This document shows positions 34,251 to 43,557 of a stretch of DNA of 64,000 bases, piece by piece (position 1 is the first letter of the stretch; each line of letters starts with the position of its first letter). The translations under genes and the position numbers were made by a program. The DNA comes from an uncultured bacterium (lineage in GTDB: Bacteria; Bacteroidota; Ignavibacteria; UBA10030; BY39). The stretch covers positions 1-64,000 of the forward strand of contig CALCJK010000018.1 of NCBI GenBank assembly GCA_937967455.1, written 5' to 3'. The notes under the pieces were generated by a model, which saw nothing but the letters and a program-made list of their open reading frames with translations, made no database searches and was not told where the DNA came from.

Positions 34251-34761
34251 AATAATAATTCTCCTTATTTTTATTTATTTTAATTTCCTCTGGGAATCTG
34301 GAACTAATAAAAAAAATATACGAACTCCGCTATCGACAAAATATATGCAATTGTTAAACCATTTTAATTAATTAGAAGTTCCCGGTACAAATATAAAATT
34401 TATAAAAATCACAAATTCTTAGAGAAAACAACAAGTTTAATCTTCGACAATTTGCCTTAATTAACTGGTAAATTTAATAAATTAGGGTTTTCAGTTCGCG
34501 TTTGAAATTTATAAAATAGAGGGTCAGAAATCTTTAATTTCTCAAAAAATCAAGACACAAAATCATTATAAAACTTTGTTTTTATTTAAATTATTATAAA
34601 ATCTTTTAAAACTCCCGATAAATTGAAATCGTCTATCCATATTTAAATATTCCATAATTGATATTAAATATCACCTTTATTTACTTGTATATTTGAAAAA
34701 ATTATCATATACTTGAATGAAATTATATCCGTATGCACCAACAATAATTTAAGGAGAAAAC
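34251..34761. other. Gene-free AT-rich region between divergent genes
   Basis: No open frame of note, RNA gene or clear repeat is visible in these 511 bp. It holds the ribosome binding site of the minus gene near 34260 and a small hairpin AGAAAT/ATTTCT near 34527-34543. A candidate promoter for the plus-strand operon lies near its right end. The length is unusual for this compact region. Confidence 0.6.
34685..34713 (+). promoter_or_regulatory. Candidate promoter of the acyl-CoA dehydrogenase operon
   Basis: TTGTAT (34685-34690) and TATACT (34708-34713) are separated by exactly 17 bp, 48 bp before the start codon. The -10 matches five of six consensus positions, the -35 three of six. AAGGAG lies 5-10 bp before the ATG. 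Confidence 0.4.
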
Positions 34762-35928
34762 ATGTCTACCAATTTTGAAAATCTACCAGATTTTCAGATG
34801 ACCGATAGTCAAAAAATGGTACAACAAATGGCAAGAGATTTTGCAGAGAAAGAAATTAAGCCAGTAATTTCAAAATTTGATGAATCACAGGAATTTCCTT
34901 TTGAGATTGTGGAGAAAATGGCCAAACTTGGATTTATGGGAATTATCTTTCCGGAAGAATATGGAGGAGCTGGATTTGGATATTTTGAATATGTAACAAT
35001 CATCGAAGAAATTTCAAAAGTGGATCCTTCACTTGGACTTACAATTGCTGCACATAACAGTTTATGTACAAATCACATTTACATGTTCGGAAACGAAGAA
35101 CAGAAGAAAAAATACTTACCTGATTTGACAAGCGGAAGAAAAATTGGTGCCTGGGCATTGACTGAACCAACTTCTGGAAGTGATGCAGGAAGTTTAAAAA
35201 CAACTGCAACTCGTGATGGTAATTATTATGTTTTAAACGGAAGCAAAAATTTTATAACACATGGATCGGTAGGAAAAATAACTGTTGTACTTGCTCTTAC
35301 TGACAAATCAAAAGGCAAAAAAGGTATTTCTGCATTCATAGTAGAAAACGACACACCAGGATTTATAGTCAGCAAGAAAGAAAACAAACTTGGTATGCGT
35401 TCATCTGATACGGCAGCACTCGCTTTTGATAATTGTCGTGTACCTGCTGAAAATTTAATTGGAGAAGAGGGTACTGGATTCAGACAAGCATTAACGATAT
35501 TAGATGGTGGAAGGATAAGTATTGCAGCGAACGCTCTTGGCATTGCTCAAGGAGCCTACGAAGCGAGTGTGAAATATGCAAAAGAAAGACAACAATTTGG
35601 AAAACCAATTGCGGAATTTCAAGCTATACAATGGAAATTATCCGAGATGGCAGTTCAAATAGAAGCAGCTCGATTATTAACATTTAAAGCTGCTTATTTA
35701 AAAAATCTTGGAAAAGAAGTTATACTTGAATCATCGATGGCAAAATACTATGCTGGGGAAGTCGCAGTTATGGTAACAAACGAAGCTGTTCAAATTCACG
35801 GAGGATATGGATTTATAAAAGATTTTCCTGTTGAAAAGTTTTATCGAGATGTAAAATTAGTTACAATTGGTGAAGGTACATCAGAAATTCAAAAGCTTGT
35901 TATATCAAGAATGTTATTGGGAATGTAA
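34762..35928 (+). CDS. Acyl-CoA dehydrogenase (short-chain/butyryl type)
   Basis: The 388-residue flavoprotein oxidises acyl-CoA to enoyl-CoA and passes electrons to ETF. It has the helical N-terminal domain and the middle FAD/substrate signature GAWALTEPTSGSDAGSLKT near 129-147. The C-terminal family signature includes QIHGGYGFIKDFPVEKFYRD near 342-361. The catalytic base is Glu371 in TIGEGTSEIQ, the position used by short- and medium-chain enzymes. Chain specificity cannot be read off. It heads a plus-strand operon with an acyl-CoA carboxylase subunit 18 bp downstream, which suggests branched-chain or short fatty acid breakdown. Confidence 0.93.
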   Translation: MSTNFENLPDFQMTDSQKMVQQMARDFAEKEIKPVISKFDESQEFPFEIVEKMAKLGFMGIIFPEEYGGAGFGYFEYVTIIEEISKVDPSLGLTIAAHNSLCTNHIYMFGNEEQKKKYLPDLTSGRKIGAWALTEPTSGSDAGSLKTTATRDGNYYVLNGSKNFITHGSVGKITVVLALTDKSKGKKGISAFIVENDTPGFIVSKKENKLGMRSSDTAALAFDNCRVPAENLIGEEGTGFRQALTILDGGRISIAANALGIAQGAYEASVKYAKERQQFGKPIAEFQAIQWKLSEMAVQIEAARLLTFKAAYLKNLGKEVILESSMAKYYAGEVAVMVTNEAVQIHGGYGFIKDFPVEKFYRDVKLVTIGEGTSEIQKLVISRMLLGM

Positions 35929-35946
35929 AAACAAATCAAGAAAAAT

Positions 35947-37599
35947 ATGACAAATATTGGAACAGAAATTCAGAGAGATATAAATTTTAGTCGGAATGAA
36001 GATTTTATGAAAAATCTTCTGCGAAAATTAAATGCTAAAGCTGAGCAAATTAAACTTGGAGGAGGAAAGGAAGCAATAGAGAAACAGCATAAACGGGGCA
36101 AGCTTACAGCAAGGGAAAGAATTGAAAAACTGATAGATCAAGGTAGTTACTTTATGGAGCTTGGGCTTTTCGCAGCATATGGAATGTATGAGGAATACGG
36201 AGGTGCACCTGCTTCAGGAACAATTTTTGGTATTGGAAAAATTCATGGTCGAGATGTTGTAATTGTTGCAAACGACGCAACAGTAAAAGCTGGTGCCTGG
36301 TTTCCAATTACCTGTAAGAAAAACTTAAGAGCTCAGGAAATTTCAATTGAAAATAGATTGCCAATAGTTTATTTAGTAGATTCGGCTGGTGTTTTTCTAC
36401 CAATGCAGGATGAGATCTTCCCTGACAAGGAACATTTTGGCAGAATTTTTAGAAACAATGCTATTATGTCGTCGATGGGTATTACACAAATTGCTGCAAT
36501 AATGGGACCTTGTGTTGCCGGTGGAGCATATTTACCAATTATGAGTGATGAAGCATTAATAGTTGATAAAACTGGAAGTGTATTTCTTGCAGGTCCATAT
36601 CTTGTAAAAGCTGCAATTGGTGAAGATGCTGACATTGAAGAACTTGGTGGTGCAACAATGCACTGTGAAATTAGCGGTGTAACGGACTACAAAATGCCAA
36701 ATGATGAAGTGTGCCTTGAAACCATAAGGAATATTATCTCAAAACTTGGTCATTCACAAAAAGCTGGATTTGATAGAACTAACGCTAAACCTCCTAAGTT
36801 TGATCCAAGAGAAATATATGGAATAATTCCAGATGATCGAACTAAACCTTTCGACACATATCAACTCCTGGCAAGAATAGTTGATACTGACTCATTCGAT
36901 GAATATAAAGCTGGTTATGGTAAAACCATAATTACTGCATATGCCAGAATAGATGGTTGGGCAGTTGGAATTGTTGCAAACCAAAGAGCAATAGTTAAAA
37001 CAAGGAAGGGAGAAATGCAATTTGGGGGTGTAATTTATAGTGACAGTGCAGATAAAGCAACCCGTTTCATACTTAATTGTAATCAAAAAATGATTCCTCT
37101 TATATTTTTTCAGGATGTAACAGGTTTTATGGTTGGCACTCGCGCTGAACAAGGAGGAATTATTAAAGATGGTGCAAAAATGGTAAATGCGGTCGCAAAT
37201 AGCGTTGTTCCCAAAATTACATTTATAATTGGAAACAGTTATGGTGCAGGCAACTATGCAATGTGCGGAAAAGCATACGATCCAAGATTTATATTTGCCT
37301 GGCCAACAGCACAAATCGCTGTTATGGGAGGAAAACAGGCAAGTGAAACACTTTTAAGCATACGACTTCAATCGGGTTCCAAAAAAGAACAAATTTCCGA
37401 AGAAGAAAAACAAAAACTCCTTAATGAAATTCAAAACAGATATTCCTCGCAATTAGATCCTCTTTATGCAGCTGCCCGTCTATGGGTTGATGAAATTATC
37501 GATCCAGTTGAAACAAGAAAAATTATCTCGTACTGTATTGAAATTGCTGCAAATAATCCGAACATTCCAAGATTTAACCCTGGTGTTATCCAAACCTGA
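35947..37599 (+). CDS. Biotin-dependent acyl-CoA carboxylase, carboxyltransferase subunit (MccB-like)
   Basis: The 550-residue protein has two crotonase-fold halves typical of carboxyltransferase beta subunits. Visible segments are KRGKLTARERIEKLIDQGSY near 50-69, the MCC-like stretch FPDKEHFGRIFRNNAIMSS, and GPCVAGGAYLPIMSDEALIV with its oxyanion loop. LGGATMHCEISGVTDYK and, in the second half, FFQDVTGFMVGTRAEQGGII and GNSYGAGNYAMCGKAYDPRF follow. The pattern is closest to 3-methylcrotonyl-CoA carboxylases, as I recall them; propionyl- or geranyl-type is possible. No biotin carboxylase or carrier subunit lies nearby. With the dehydrogenase upstream it fits leucine/isovalerate breakdown. Confidence 0.9.
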   Translation: MTNIGTEIQRDINFSRNEDFMKNLLRKLNAKAEQIKLGGGKEAIEKQHKRGKLTARERIEKLIDQGSYFMELGLFAAYGMYEEYGGAPASGTIFGIGKIHGRDVVIVANDATVKAGAWFPITCKKNLRAQEISIENRLPIVYLVDSAGVFLPMQDEIFPDKEHFGRIFRNNAIMSSMGITQIAAIMGPCVAGGAYLPIMSDEALIVDKTGSVFLAGPYLVKAAIGEDADIEELGGATMHCEISGVTDYKMPNDEVCLETIRNIISKLGHSQKAGFDRTNAKPPKFDPREIYGIIPDDRTKPFDTYQLLARIVDTDSFDEYKAGYGKTIITAYARIDGWAVGIVANQRAIVKTRKGEMQFGGVIYSDSADKATRFILNCNQKMIPLIFFQDVTGFMVGTRAEQGGIIKDGAKMVNAVANSVVPKITFIIGNSYGAGNYAMCGKAYDPRFIFAWPTAQIAVMGGKQASETLLSIRLQSGSKKEQISEEEKQKLLNEIQNRYSSQLDPLYAAARLWVDEIIDPVETRKIISYCIEIAANNPNIPRFNPGVIQT

Positions 37600-38300
37600 T
37601 GCAAAAAACTATTACTATAATTTTGATATTTATATTTTCGTTCAATACCTACTCACACAACGATTCTATAAAAGCTTCTAATTTTAAATTCGAATCAATT
37701 TTAACTTCACTACCTCCATTTTTATTATCAAATATTTATAAACTAAAAGAATATATCCGAAGTAACGAATTCGAATCAATACGAAAAAAAGATGGAGACC
37801 TTGCAGCAGTTGATTCTATTTTCCAATATTCTTTAAAAATTACAAATAACAATATTGGTTTCTCACTTCTCGTTTCTTCAATTGCTTGCTTCGATCATTA
37901 TACTCTGGAGATAAAACTTCCAATCTTAAATCTACCTATTCCAATTACAAATGAATCTAAATCTGAATTTGAAAAACGCCTTAAGAATATCCCATCACAT
38001 TTCCTTCCAGATTCACCTAAATATTATTATGGTGATAAAGATAAACTCCAACATATATTCGGTTCAGCATTTTTGTCTTATGCTTTTGAATCATCAAGTG
38101 TAACTAATTTATATTCAATTTTTGTAGAAAAGTTCGAAGATAGATATATTAAAGATGGTTCATACGATAAACGAGATTTAATTGCAAATGAAATTGGAAA
38201 AACATTTGGTTTCTCACTCATAAATAATAAAAAAACAAAATTAAGTGATGTTATAAAAAACTATTACAACAAACATGAAAACAATTTTAATAACAGATGA
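37599..38300 (+). CDS. Exported protein with a DKLQH motif, unknown function
   Basis: The 233-residue product has a signal peptide (about 1-19). The C-terminal half contains GDKDKLQHIFGSAFLSYAF (about 147-165) and later KRDLIANEIGKTFG (about 198-211). The combination recalls the DKxxH...G pattern of the YfiM/DUF2279-like group, but length and the rest differ. Its ATG overlaps the carboxylase stop codon (TGATG), and its end overlaps the regulator gene by 26 bp, so it belongs to this operon. Probably periplasmic or membrane-associated; function unknown. Confidence 0.75.
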   Translation: MQKTITIILIFIFSFNTYSHNDSIKASNFKFESILTSLPPFLLSNIYKLKEYIRSNEFESIRKKDGDLAAVDSIFQYSLKITNNNIGFSLLVSSIACFDHYTLEIKLPILNLPIPITNESKSEFEKRLKNIPSHFLPDSPKYYYGDKDKLQHIFGSAFLSYAFESSSVTNLYSIFVEKFEDRYIKDGSYDKRDLIANEIGKTFGFSLINNKKTKLSDVIKNYYNKHENNFNNR

Positions 38301-39633
38301 TGAAAAAAGTATCCGTGACTCAGTCGGAATAATACTTAATTACGAAAAATACAATCCATTATATGCTGAAAACGGTAAAAAAGCACTTGAGTTAATAGAA
38401 AATTCCGAACATCAAATCGACTTAGTAATTCTTGATGTCAAAATGCCAGAAATGGATGGTATAGAAGTTTTACAGGAAATTAAAAAACTGAATAAAGACT
38501 TACCTGTAATTATGATTTCAGGTCATGGTACAATTGAAACAGCAGTTGAAGCTACAAAACTTGGTGCATATGATTTCATAACGAAACCACTTGATAGAGA
38601 TAAACTATTAATCACAATTAGAAATGCTCTTGAACATAAAAAATTATTAACTGAGTTTGAAGAAATTAAGGTTCAGCTTGAGGGTAAAGAAAGAATCTTA
38701 GGTGAAAGTGCGAAAATAAAAGAAATTATTGAATTGATTGAAAGAATAGCTCCAACTGAATCAAGAGTTTTAATTACAGGTGAAAATGGCACTGGAAAAG
38801 AATTAGTTGCCAAAGCAATTTATAGACTAAGTAAAAGAAAAGATAAACCATTTGTTGAAGTTAACTGTGCAGCAATCCCTAATGAATTAATTGAATCAGA
38901 ATTATTTGGACACGAAAAAGGAGCCTTTACAGGTGCAACTTCACAAAGAATTGGAAAATTTGAACAGGCAAATGGTGGAACAATTTTTCTTGATGAGGTC
39001 GGAGATATGAATTTATCGGCTCAGGCTAAAGTATTACGAACGCTTGAAGAAGGTAAAATTGAGAGAGTTGGTGGAAACAAGCTTATTGAAGTAGATGTGC
39101 GCGTAATTGCGGCTACAAATAAAAATTTGCTGGAAGAGATTAAAAAAGGAAACTTTAGAGAAGATCTTTACCATAGATTAAATGTGATACCGATAAATGT
39201 TCCACCACTTCGTGAGCGGCTTGAGGATATTCCAATTTTAATAAAAGCATTTACAGAAGAAATATGTAGAAGGAACGGCATTCCAATTAAAAATTTTACT
39301 GAAAGAGCAATTAATTACTTAAAGGGATTGGAGTGGAGTGGAAATGTTAGGGAGTTAAAAAATGTTGTAGAAAGATTCATAATATTAACACGCAAAGACA
39401 CGATTGACATTCAAGATATTGAAATTTTAACAGTAACAAAGGGTTCAGTGGTAGATGATATTATTTTTACCAGTAAAACTTTTCAGGAATTCAAAGAGCG
39501 AGCAGAAGCAGCTTTTATAAAACATCAGCTTGAAATTCACAACTGGAACATCAGCAAAGCAGCTGAGTCGATGGACATAGAAAGAGCACATCTTTATACA
39601 AAAATGAAAAAATATGGACTCGAAAGGAAGTAA
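38275..39633 (+). CDS. Sigma-54-dependent response regulator, NtrX/NtrC family
   Basis: The 452-residue protein has a receiver domain (about 1-120) with phosphoacceptor Asp54 in VILDVKMPEMDG. The AAA+ sigma-54 activator domain (about 140-370) has the Walker A loop GENGTGKE near 169-176 and the sigma-54 contact loop GAFTGA at 216-221. Walker B is GGTIFLDEVGDM. The C-terminal Fis-type HTH (about 405-450) ends SIDMERAHLYTKMKKYGL-like (SMDIERAHLYTKMKKYGLER), as in NtrX. No partner kinase is adjacent. It is the last gene of the acyl-CoA operon and overlaps the previous gene. Confidence 0.92.
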   Translation: MKTILITDDEKSIRDSVGIILNYEKYNPLYAENGKKALELIENSEHQIDLVILDVKMPEMDGIEVLQEIKKLNKDLPVIMISGHGTIETAVEATKLGAYDFITKPLDRDKLLITIRNALEHKKLLTEFEEIKVQLEGKERILGESAKIKEIIELIERIAPTESRVLITGENGTGKELVAKAIYRLSKRKDKPFVEVNCAAIPNELIESELFGHEKGAFTGATSQRIGKFEQANGGTIFLDEVGDMNLSAQAKVLRTLEEGKIERVGGNKLIEVDVRVIAATNKNLLEEIKKGNFREDLYHRLNVIPINVPPLRERLEDIPILIKAFTEEICRRNGIPIKNFTERAINYLKGLEWSGNVRELKNVVERFIILTRKDTIDIQDIEILTVTKGSVVDDIIFTSKTFQEFKERAEAAFIKHQLEIHNWNISKAAESMDIERAHLYTKMKKYGLERK

Positions 39634-39683
39634 TTAAATAATTCCAACATAACTTTTCTTATAACATCAATTCTAACTTCTGT

Positions 39684-40457
39684 TCACTTTTTTAAAAACC
39701 AGATAATTGAAGATACTAATTTTCTTGGTATAAACCTGATCAAATATAAATAAATCTTATTTAAAGTTCCAGGAATTGCAATGGTCTTACCTTTTAGAAA
39801 TGCTTTATATCCATATTCAGCAACAAATTTTGCAGTGTGGAACTTAGTAAACTTCATCAAATTTATTTCAGTCATACCTGCTCGTGTTTGAAAATCAGTC
39901 TTTGTTGGACCTGGGCACAAAGCCATAATTTTAATTTTACTATTTTTTAATTCATGAGCGATTGCCAAAGTAAAATTTAAAACAAAAGCTTTAGTTGCAT
40001 AATAGATTGCCATCCTGGGTCCAGGCTGAAAAGCCGCAGTTGAAGCAACATTTAATATACCTCCGTAACCTCTCTCCTTCATATCCTCTATAAACAACTT
40101 TGTCAAATAAACCAATGAGATAACATTAACTTTTATCATATCTCTCTGAAGTTCCCAATTCAGTTCATCAAAATTTCCTAAAGCCCCAAAACCAGCATTG
40201 TTTATAAGTAAATCAATATCTATTTTTTCATTTTTTAGTTGATCATAAACCTCTTTTGAGGAATTTTCTGCCGATAAATCAATTGGTAAAATTTTTACTT
40301 CAATTTGATATTCTTTCTCAAGTTGGGTCTTCAATAAATTAAGTTTAGCCCCATCCCTTGAAACTAATACCAAATTGTATTTTTCCTTAGCTAGCAATTT
40401 TGCAAATTCTAAACCAATACCACTTGAAGCACCTGTAATTAATGCTGTTTTGTTCAT
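39684..40457 (-). CDS. Short-chain dehydrogenase/reductase
   Basis: The 257-residue SDR has the cofactor loop TALITGASSGIGLEFAKLLA at the start, NNAGFGALG near 85-93, a catalytic Ser in NVASTAAFQPGP near 137-148, and YYATKAF near 153-159. CPGPTKTDF follows. The R residues after the second strand (SRDG) favour NADPH. Members of this branch reduce ketoacyl or aldehyde groups on lipid-like substrates; the substrate is unknown. It converges with the regulator gene; 11 bp separate it from the glycosyltransferase gene upstream. Confidence 0.87.
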   Translation of the reverse strand: MNKTALITGASSGIGLEFAKLLAKEKYNLVLVSRDGAKLNLLKTQLEKEYQIEVKILPIDLSAENSSKEVYDQLKNEKIDIDLLINNAGFGALGNFDELNWELQRDMIKVNVISLVYLTKLFIEDMKERGYGGILNVASTAAFQPGPRMAIYYATKAFVLNFTLAIAHELKNSKIKIMALCPGPTKTDFQTRAGMTEINLMKFTKFHTAKFVAEYGYKAFLKGKTIAIPGTLNKIYLYLIRFIPRKLVSSIIWFLKK

Positions 40458-40468
40458 TACTAATCCCT

Positions 40469-41089
40469 CTAATTGAAATTTTTCGTTATGCTATCAGTGT
40501 TAATTCTATTGTATATGTAAGTCGGGAAATCAACTTTTTCAATAACAAACTTTTTTTTAGCTCTGTCAAAAAATTCTGAATCCTCACTGTAATCAATATT
40601 TTTAAATCCCTCAAGTTCTACGAAAACTTTCCTTCTGCCGAAGAATGTTCCACCTACAACACAATCATTAATATGAATTTTCCTTTTCCGATTTAACTTA
40701 TCCGGGACAAATGGATTTCCTATAATTTCAATTCCACCATGTATTAAATCAACATTAATATTTTTATTCATAAAATCGATCCTTAATTTTAAGTGATCTC
40801 TTTTATATTCGTCATCACTATCCAGGAATGTTATAAAATCTCCTTGTGCTAATTTAATACCAATATTTCTGGCTGCCCAGAGTTTTGAATTTTTTTGTTT
40901 TAGATAAATCAGGTTATCAATCTTTTGAAAAAATTTATTCACAACAACAAAAGTATTGTCCGTTGAGCCATCATCAACAATTATTAATTCCCAATTGGTG
41001 TAGGTTTGTGCGATTACAGATTGAATGGCTTTTTTTAATAATTTCGATCTGTTATATGTCGCAATTATTACTGTAACCTTTTCATTCAT
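40469..41089 (-). CDS. Family 2 glycosyltransferase
   Basis: The 206-residue GT-A fold enzyme has the N-terminal VTVIIATYNRSKLLKKAIQS and IVDDGSTDNTF with the first Asp pair near 37-38. The DxD-type motif is in FITFLDSDDEY near 86-96. The GGIEIIG and YSEDSEFFDRAKK segments near 118 and 168 complete the acceptor side. There is no membrane anchor. It would add a sugar to a polysaccharide, glycolipid or protein. Its start overlaps the end of phhB by 4 bp. Confidence 0.87.
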   Translation of the reverse strand: MNEKVTVIIATYNRSKLLKKAIQSVIAQTYTNWELIIVDDGSTDNTFVVVNKFFQKIDNLIYLKQKNSKLWAARNIGIKLAQGDFITFLDSDDEYKRDHLKLRIDFMNKNINVDLIHGGIEIIGNPFVPDKLNRKRKIHINDCVVGGTFFGRRKVFVELEGFKNIDYSEDSEFFDRAKKKFVIEKVDFPTYIYNRINTDSITKNFN

Positions 41090-41412
41090 ACTCTATCAAT
41101 TTTTGAGGCAAGTATAAAATCATTTATCGATAGACCACCAATGGCATGGGTGGTTAACATAATTTTTACTTTATTCCAACCAAATAGTAAGATATCCGGA
41201 TGATGTCCCTCTTCTTCAGCTATTTGAGCAACTGCATTAATAAATTCAATTGCTTTTACAAAGTCTTTAAATAAAAAAGTTTTTTCAATCAACTTATCTT
41301 CAACAACCTGCCAATTATTTATCATCGAAAGATAATTTGAAAATTCTTCTGGTTTCATTGGTTCGACACCACCTTCACAGGGTGTACATTTTTTTGTATG
41401 AAGTGTACTCAT
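41086..41412 (-). CDS. phhB: Pterin-4a-carbinolamine dehydratase PhhB
   Basis: This enzyme recycles the pterin cofactor of aromatic amino acid hydroxylases by removing water from 4a-carbinolamine. The 108-residue product carries the active-site stretch AEEEGHHPDILLFGWNKVKI near 64-83, LTTHAIGGLSINDF near 86-99 and the common N-terminal WQVVEDKLIEKTF. No phenylalanine hydroxylase lies in the window, so the partner is elsewhere or the protein has another role. It overlaps the glycosyltransferase gene by 4 bp. AAGGAG precedes its ATG. Confidence 0.92.
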   Translation of the reverse strand: MSTLHTKKCTPCEGGVEPMKPEEFSNYLSMINNWQVVEDKLIEKTFLFKDFVKAIEFINAVAQIAEEEGHHPDILLFGWNKVKIMLTTHAIGGLSINDFILASKIDRV

Positions 41413-41422
41413 AAGTTTCTCC

Positions 41423-42148
41423 TTATATTTTATTGTTTTTCCTTAATTGGTTTAATATAGCTTTAAAATCTCTGGGTAATTGTGCTTCGATCTTTACGAC
41501 TTTATTTGTACGATAATGCACAAATTCGATAGATTTTGCATGAAGAGTTAATCTCTTAATCAGTGGTCTTTCTTCCTCTTCTTCTTTTTTTTGATATTTC
41601 GATTTTATTTCGGATAGGAATAAAGCTTCTCTTCCACCATAAACTGGATCAACAGCCAATGGATGCCCTATTGCCTGGAAATGTACTCTTATCTGATGCA
41701 TTCTACCTGTTAGTAATTCAACTTCCACGAGAGTGAAGTCTCTAAATTCTTCAATCACTTTATAATTTGTGACAGCTTTTTTACCATTATACTTATAAAT
41801 TTTCATTGTTCCAGGTTTACTTTTTCTTTCAGCAACAGGCAGATTAATTTGGGAATCTTTATTTATTAAGCGACCATTTAATAGTGCGATGTAAATTTTT
41901 TTTACACTTCTTTTTTCAAACTTAATTGATAAGTCGCGATGGGCAGTTTGATTTTTCGCAAACACAATAACGCCACTTGTATCAGCATCAAGCCGATGCA
42001 CAGTAAAAATATTTCCATATTTTTGTTTTAATTTCTCGTAGATGTTTGGTAATGCTGGATTAAACCGATCTGGTAAAGTAAGAAGTCCAGCAGTTTTGTT
42101 TACTATTACGAAGTCGTCATCTTCGAATAATATTTCTATATCTTTCAT
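41423..42148 (-). CDS. RluA-family 23S rRNA/tRNA pseudouridine synthase
   Basis: The 241-residue product isomerises uridine to pseudouridine in RNA. It shows LFEDDDFVIVNKTAGLL near the start and the catalytic HRLDADTSGVIVFAKN (Asp in LDADTSG). TGRMHQIRVHFQAIGHPLAVD, the usual RluA core, follows. No S4 domain is present. I placed the start at the ATG at 42148, which is followed at once by the conserved N-terminal strand. An in-frame ATG at 42244 lies within the amidase gene and adds sequence without family resemblance. It begins 4 bp after the amidase stop. Confidence 0.9.
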   Translation of the reverse strand: MKDIEILFEDDDFVIVNKTAGLLTLPDRFNPALPNIYEKLKQKYGNIFTVHRLDADTSGVIVFAKNQTAHRDLSIKFEKRSVKKIYIALLNGRLINKDSQINLPVAERKSKPGTMKIYKYNGKKAVTNYKVIEEFRDFTLVEVELLTGRMHQIRVHFQAIGHPLAVDPVYGGREALFLSEIKSKYQKKEEEEERPLIKRLTLHAKSIEFVHYRTNKVVKIEAQLPRDFKAILNQLRKNNKI

Positions 42149-42152
42149 ATTA

Positions 42153-43541
42153 TCATAAATTGGGATGTTTTTTATGCCATTCAGTGGCAGATTGATATGC
42201 TGCAGCCAGTTCAAGAATAGTTTTCTCATCAAAGTAATTTCCAATAATTTTAAGTCCTATTGGAAGCTTTTTGCTATCAAATCCACAAGGGATAGAAACA
42301 GCTGGAATACCTAAAATATTTTCAGCTGCTTCTATAATATTACCACCTTTGAATACATCACTCATCTTTGCATTTATAGGTGGTGCTGTTGTTAAAGTAC
42401 TAGATCCTAAAATTGCATCATACTTCTCAAATATTTTTTCAAAATCAGCTTGCATCATTGTTTTTATTCTAAGACATTTTAAGTAATCGACAGCAGTTAA
42501 AGTTTGTCCGCCTAAAATTTCACCACTCCTTTCTGGATCAATCAGATCTTTTATTCTAGCAGTTCTGACGAGTGGTTCAAAAATTGAGGCTTCTTCTGCA
42601 ACAATTATCGTAAGTGCAATTGCTTCATATTCATATTCAGGTAATTGTAACTCTTCAAATGTAAGTCCCATTGTCTTAAATACATCAATAGCATTATAAA
42701 AAGCTTTGCCAACTTCTATATCCCCAAATTTTTCATAATCTTCCTTTACGAAGCAAAGTTTTAAATTAGAAATTTTTTCAGATATTTTTTTAGTACTAAA
42801 ACTGAAAGGTGCATCAATACTGAATGGATCAGATTCAGATGAACCAGAAATTTCTTTAAACACAAGCGCACAGTCTTCTGCTGAACGAGCCATAACACCA
42901 ATTTTATCCATAGACCAGGAGAGGGGCATTGTACCAGTGCGAGGAATTCGTCCGAAGGTTGGGCGTAAACCTGTTATACCGCAATATGAGGATGGAGTCA
43001 TAATAGAACCCCAAGTTTCTGTACCAAGAGCAAAAGCACAAAGACCCACAGCAACTGCTGAACCTGAACCGCTTGAAGATCCACCGGACCAGCGAGATAA
43101 ATCCCATGGATTACGACAAGCACCGGTTGCAGTTGCAAAAGGCGGACCTCCAGCAAGTTCACTCATTGCTGCTTTTCCGATCAATATAGCTCCATTATTT
43201 CTTAGTCTTTTTATAACCTCAGCATCATAATCAAAAATTTGCTGACTATAAATATTCGACCCCCAACTTGTCGGATAACCCTTAACAGCAAACAAATCCT
43301 TTGCTGCATAAGGAATACCGTGAAGTTTACCTCGATAATTATTATTCATTATTTCTGTTTCAGCAATCTTTGCCTCTTGAAGTGCCAGTTCAGAAGTTAC
43401 AATTGCAAATGCATTTAGTTTAGGTGAAATTTTCTCAATTTCTTTTAGATATATCTTTGTTAACTCTAATGGTGAAAGCTTCCTGAATTTTATAAGTTTG
43501 CTTAATTCGGTAATTGATTTAAAAATTATTTCTTTTGACAC
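42153..43541 (-). CDS. Amidase-signature hydrolase (GatA-like fold)
   Basis: The 462-residue enzyme has the amidase signature with the Ser-cisSer-Lys triad: Lys in GIPYAAKDLFAVKGYP near 71, cis-Ser in WSGGSSSGSGSAVAVGL near 153-169, and the nucleophile in LGTETWGSIMTPSSYCG near 175-191. RPTFGRIPRTGTMPLSWSMD follows. The start is GTG at 43541. The closely related amidases I recall carry an extra N-terminal stretch with LPNxVxPAxxF; here that stretch seems to be a separate gene just upstream. It is unlikely to be the tRNA amidotransferase subunit, as gatB and gatC are absent. Confidence 0.88.
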   Translation of the reverse strand: MSKEIIFKSITELSKLIKFRKLSPLELTKIYLKEIEKISPKLNAFAIVTSELALQEAKIAETEIMNNNYRGKLHGIPYAAKDLFAVKGYPTSWGSNIYSQQIFDYDAEVIKRLRNNGAILIGKAAMSELAGGPPFATATGACRNPWDLSRWSGGSSSGSGSAVAVGLCAFALGTETWGSIMTPSSYCGITGLRPTFGRIPRTGTMPLSWSMDKIGVMARSAEDCALVFKEISGSSESDPFSIDAPFSFSTKKISEKISNLKLCFVKEDYEKFGDIEVGKAFYNAIDVFKTMGLTFEELQLPEYEYEAIALTIIVAEEASIFEPLVRTARIKDLIDPERSGEILGGQTLTAVDYLKCLRIKTMMQADFEKIFEKYDAILGSSTLTTAPPINAKMSDVFKGGNIIEAAENILGIPAVSIPCGFDSKKLPIGLKIIGNYFDEKTILELAAAYQSATEWHKKHPNL

Positions 43542-43557
43542 AACTTTTCTCTAAAGT

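Noticed and set aside
34251-34761. Hidden RNA gene or CRISPR in the gene-free region
   Set aside because: No repeated units, tRNA-like cloverleaf or strong structure is visible; only a small AT hairpin.
36892-37314. Minus-strand open frame within the carboxyltransferase gene
   Set aside because: Cys- and Ile-rich mirror of conserved carboxyltransferase coding sequence; no independent support.
42153-43541. GatA subunit of the tRNA amidotransferase
   Set aside because: No gatB or gatC lies near it; the sequence fits a general amidase.
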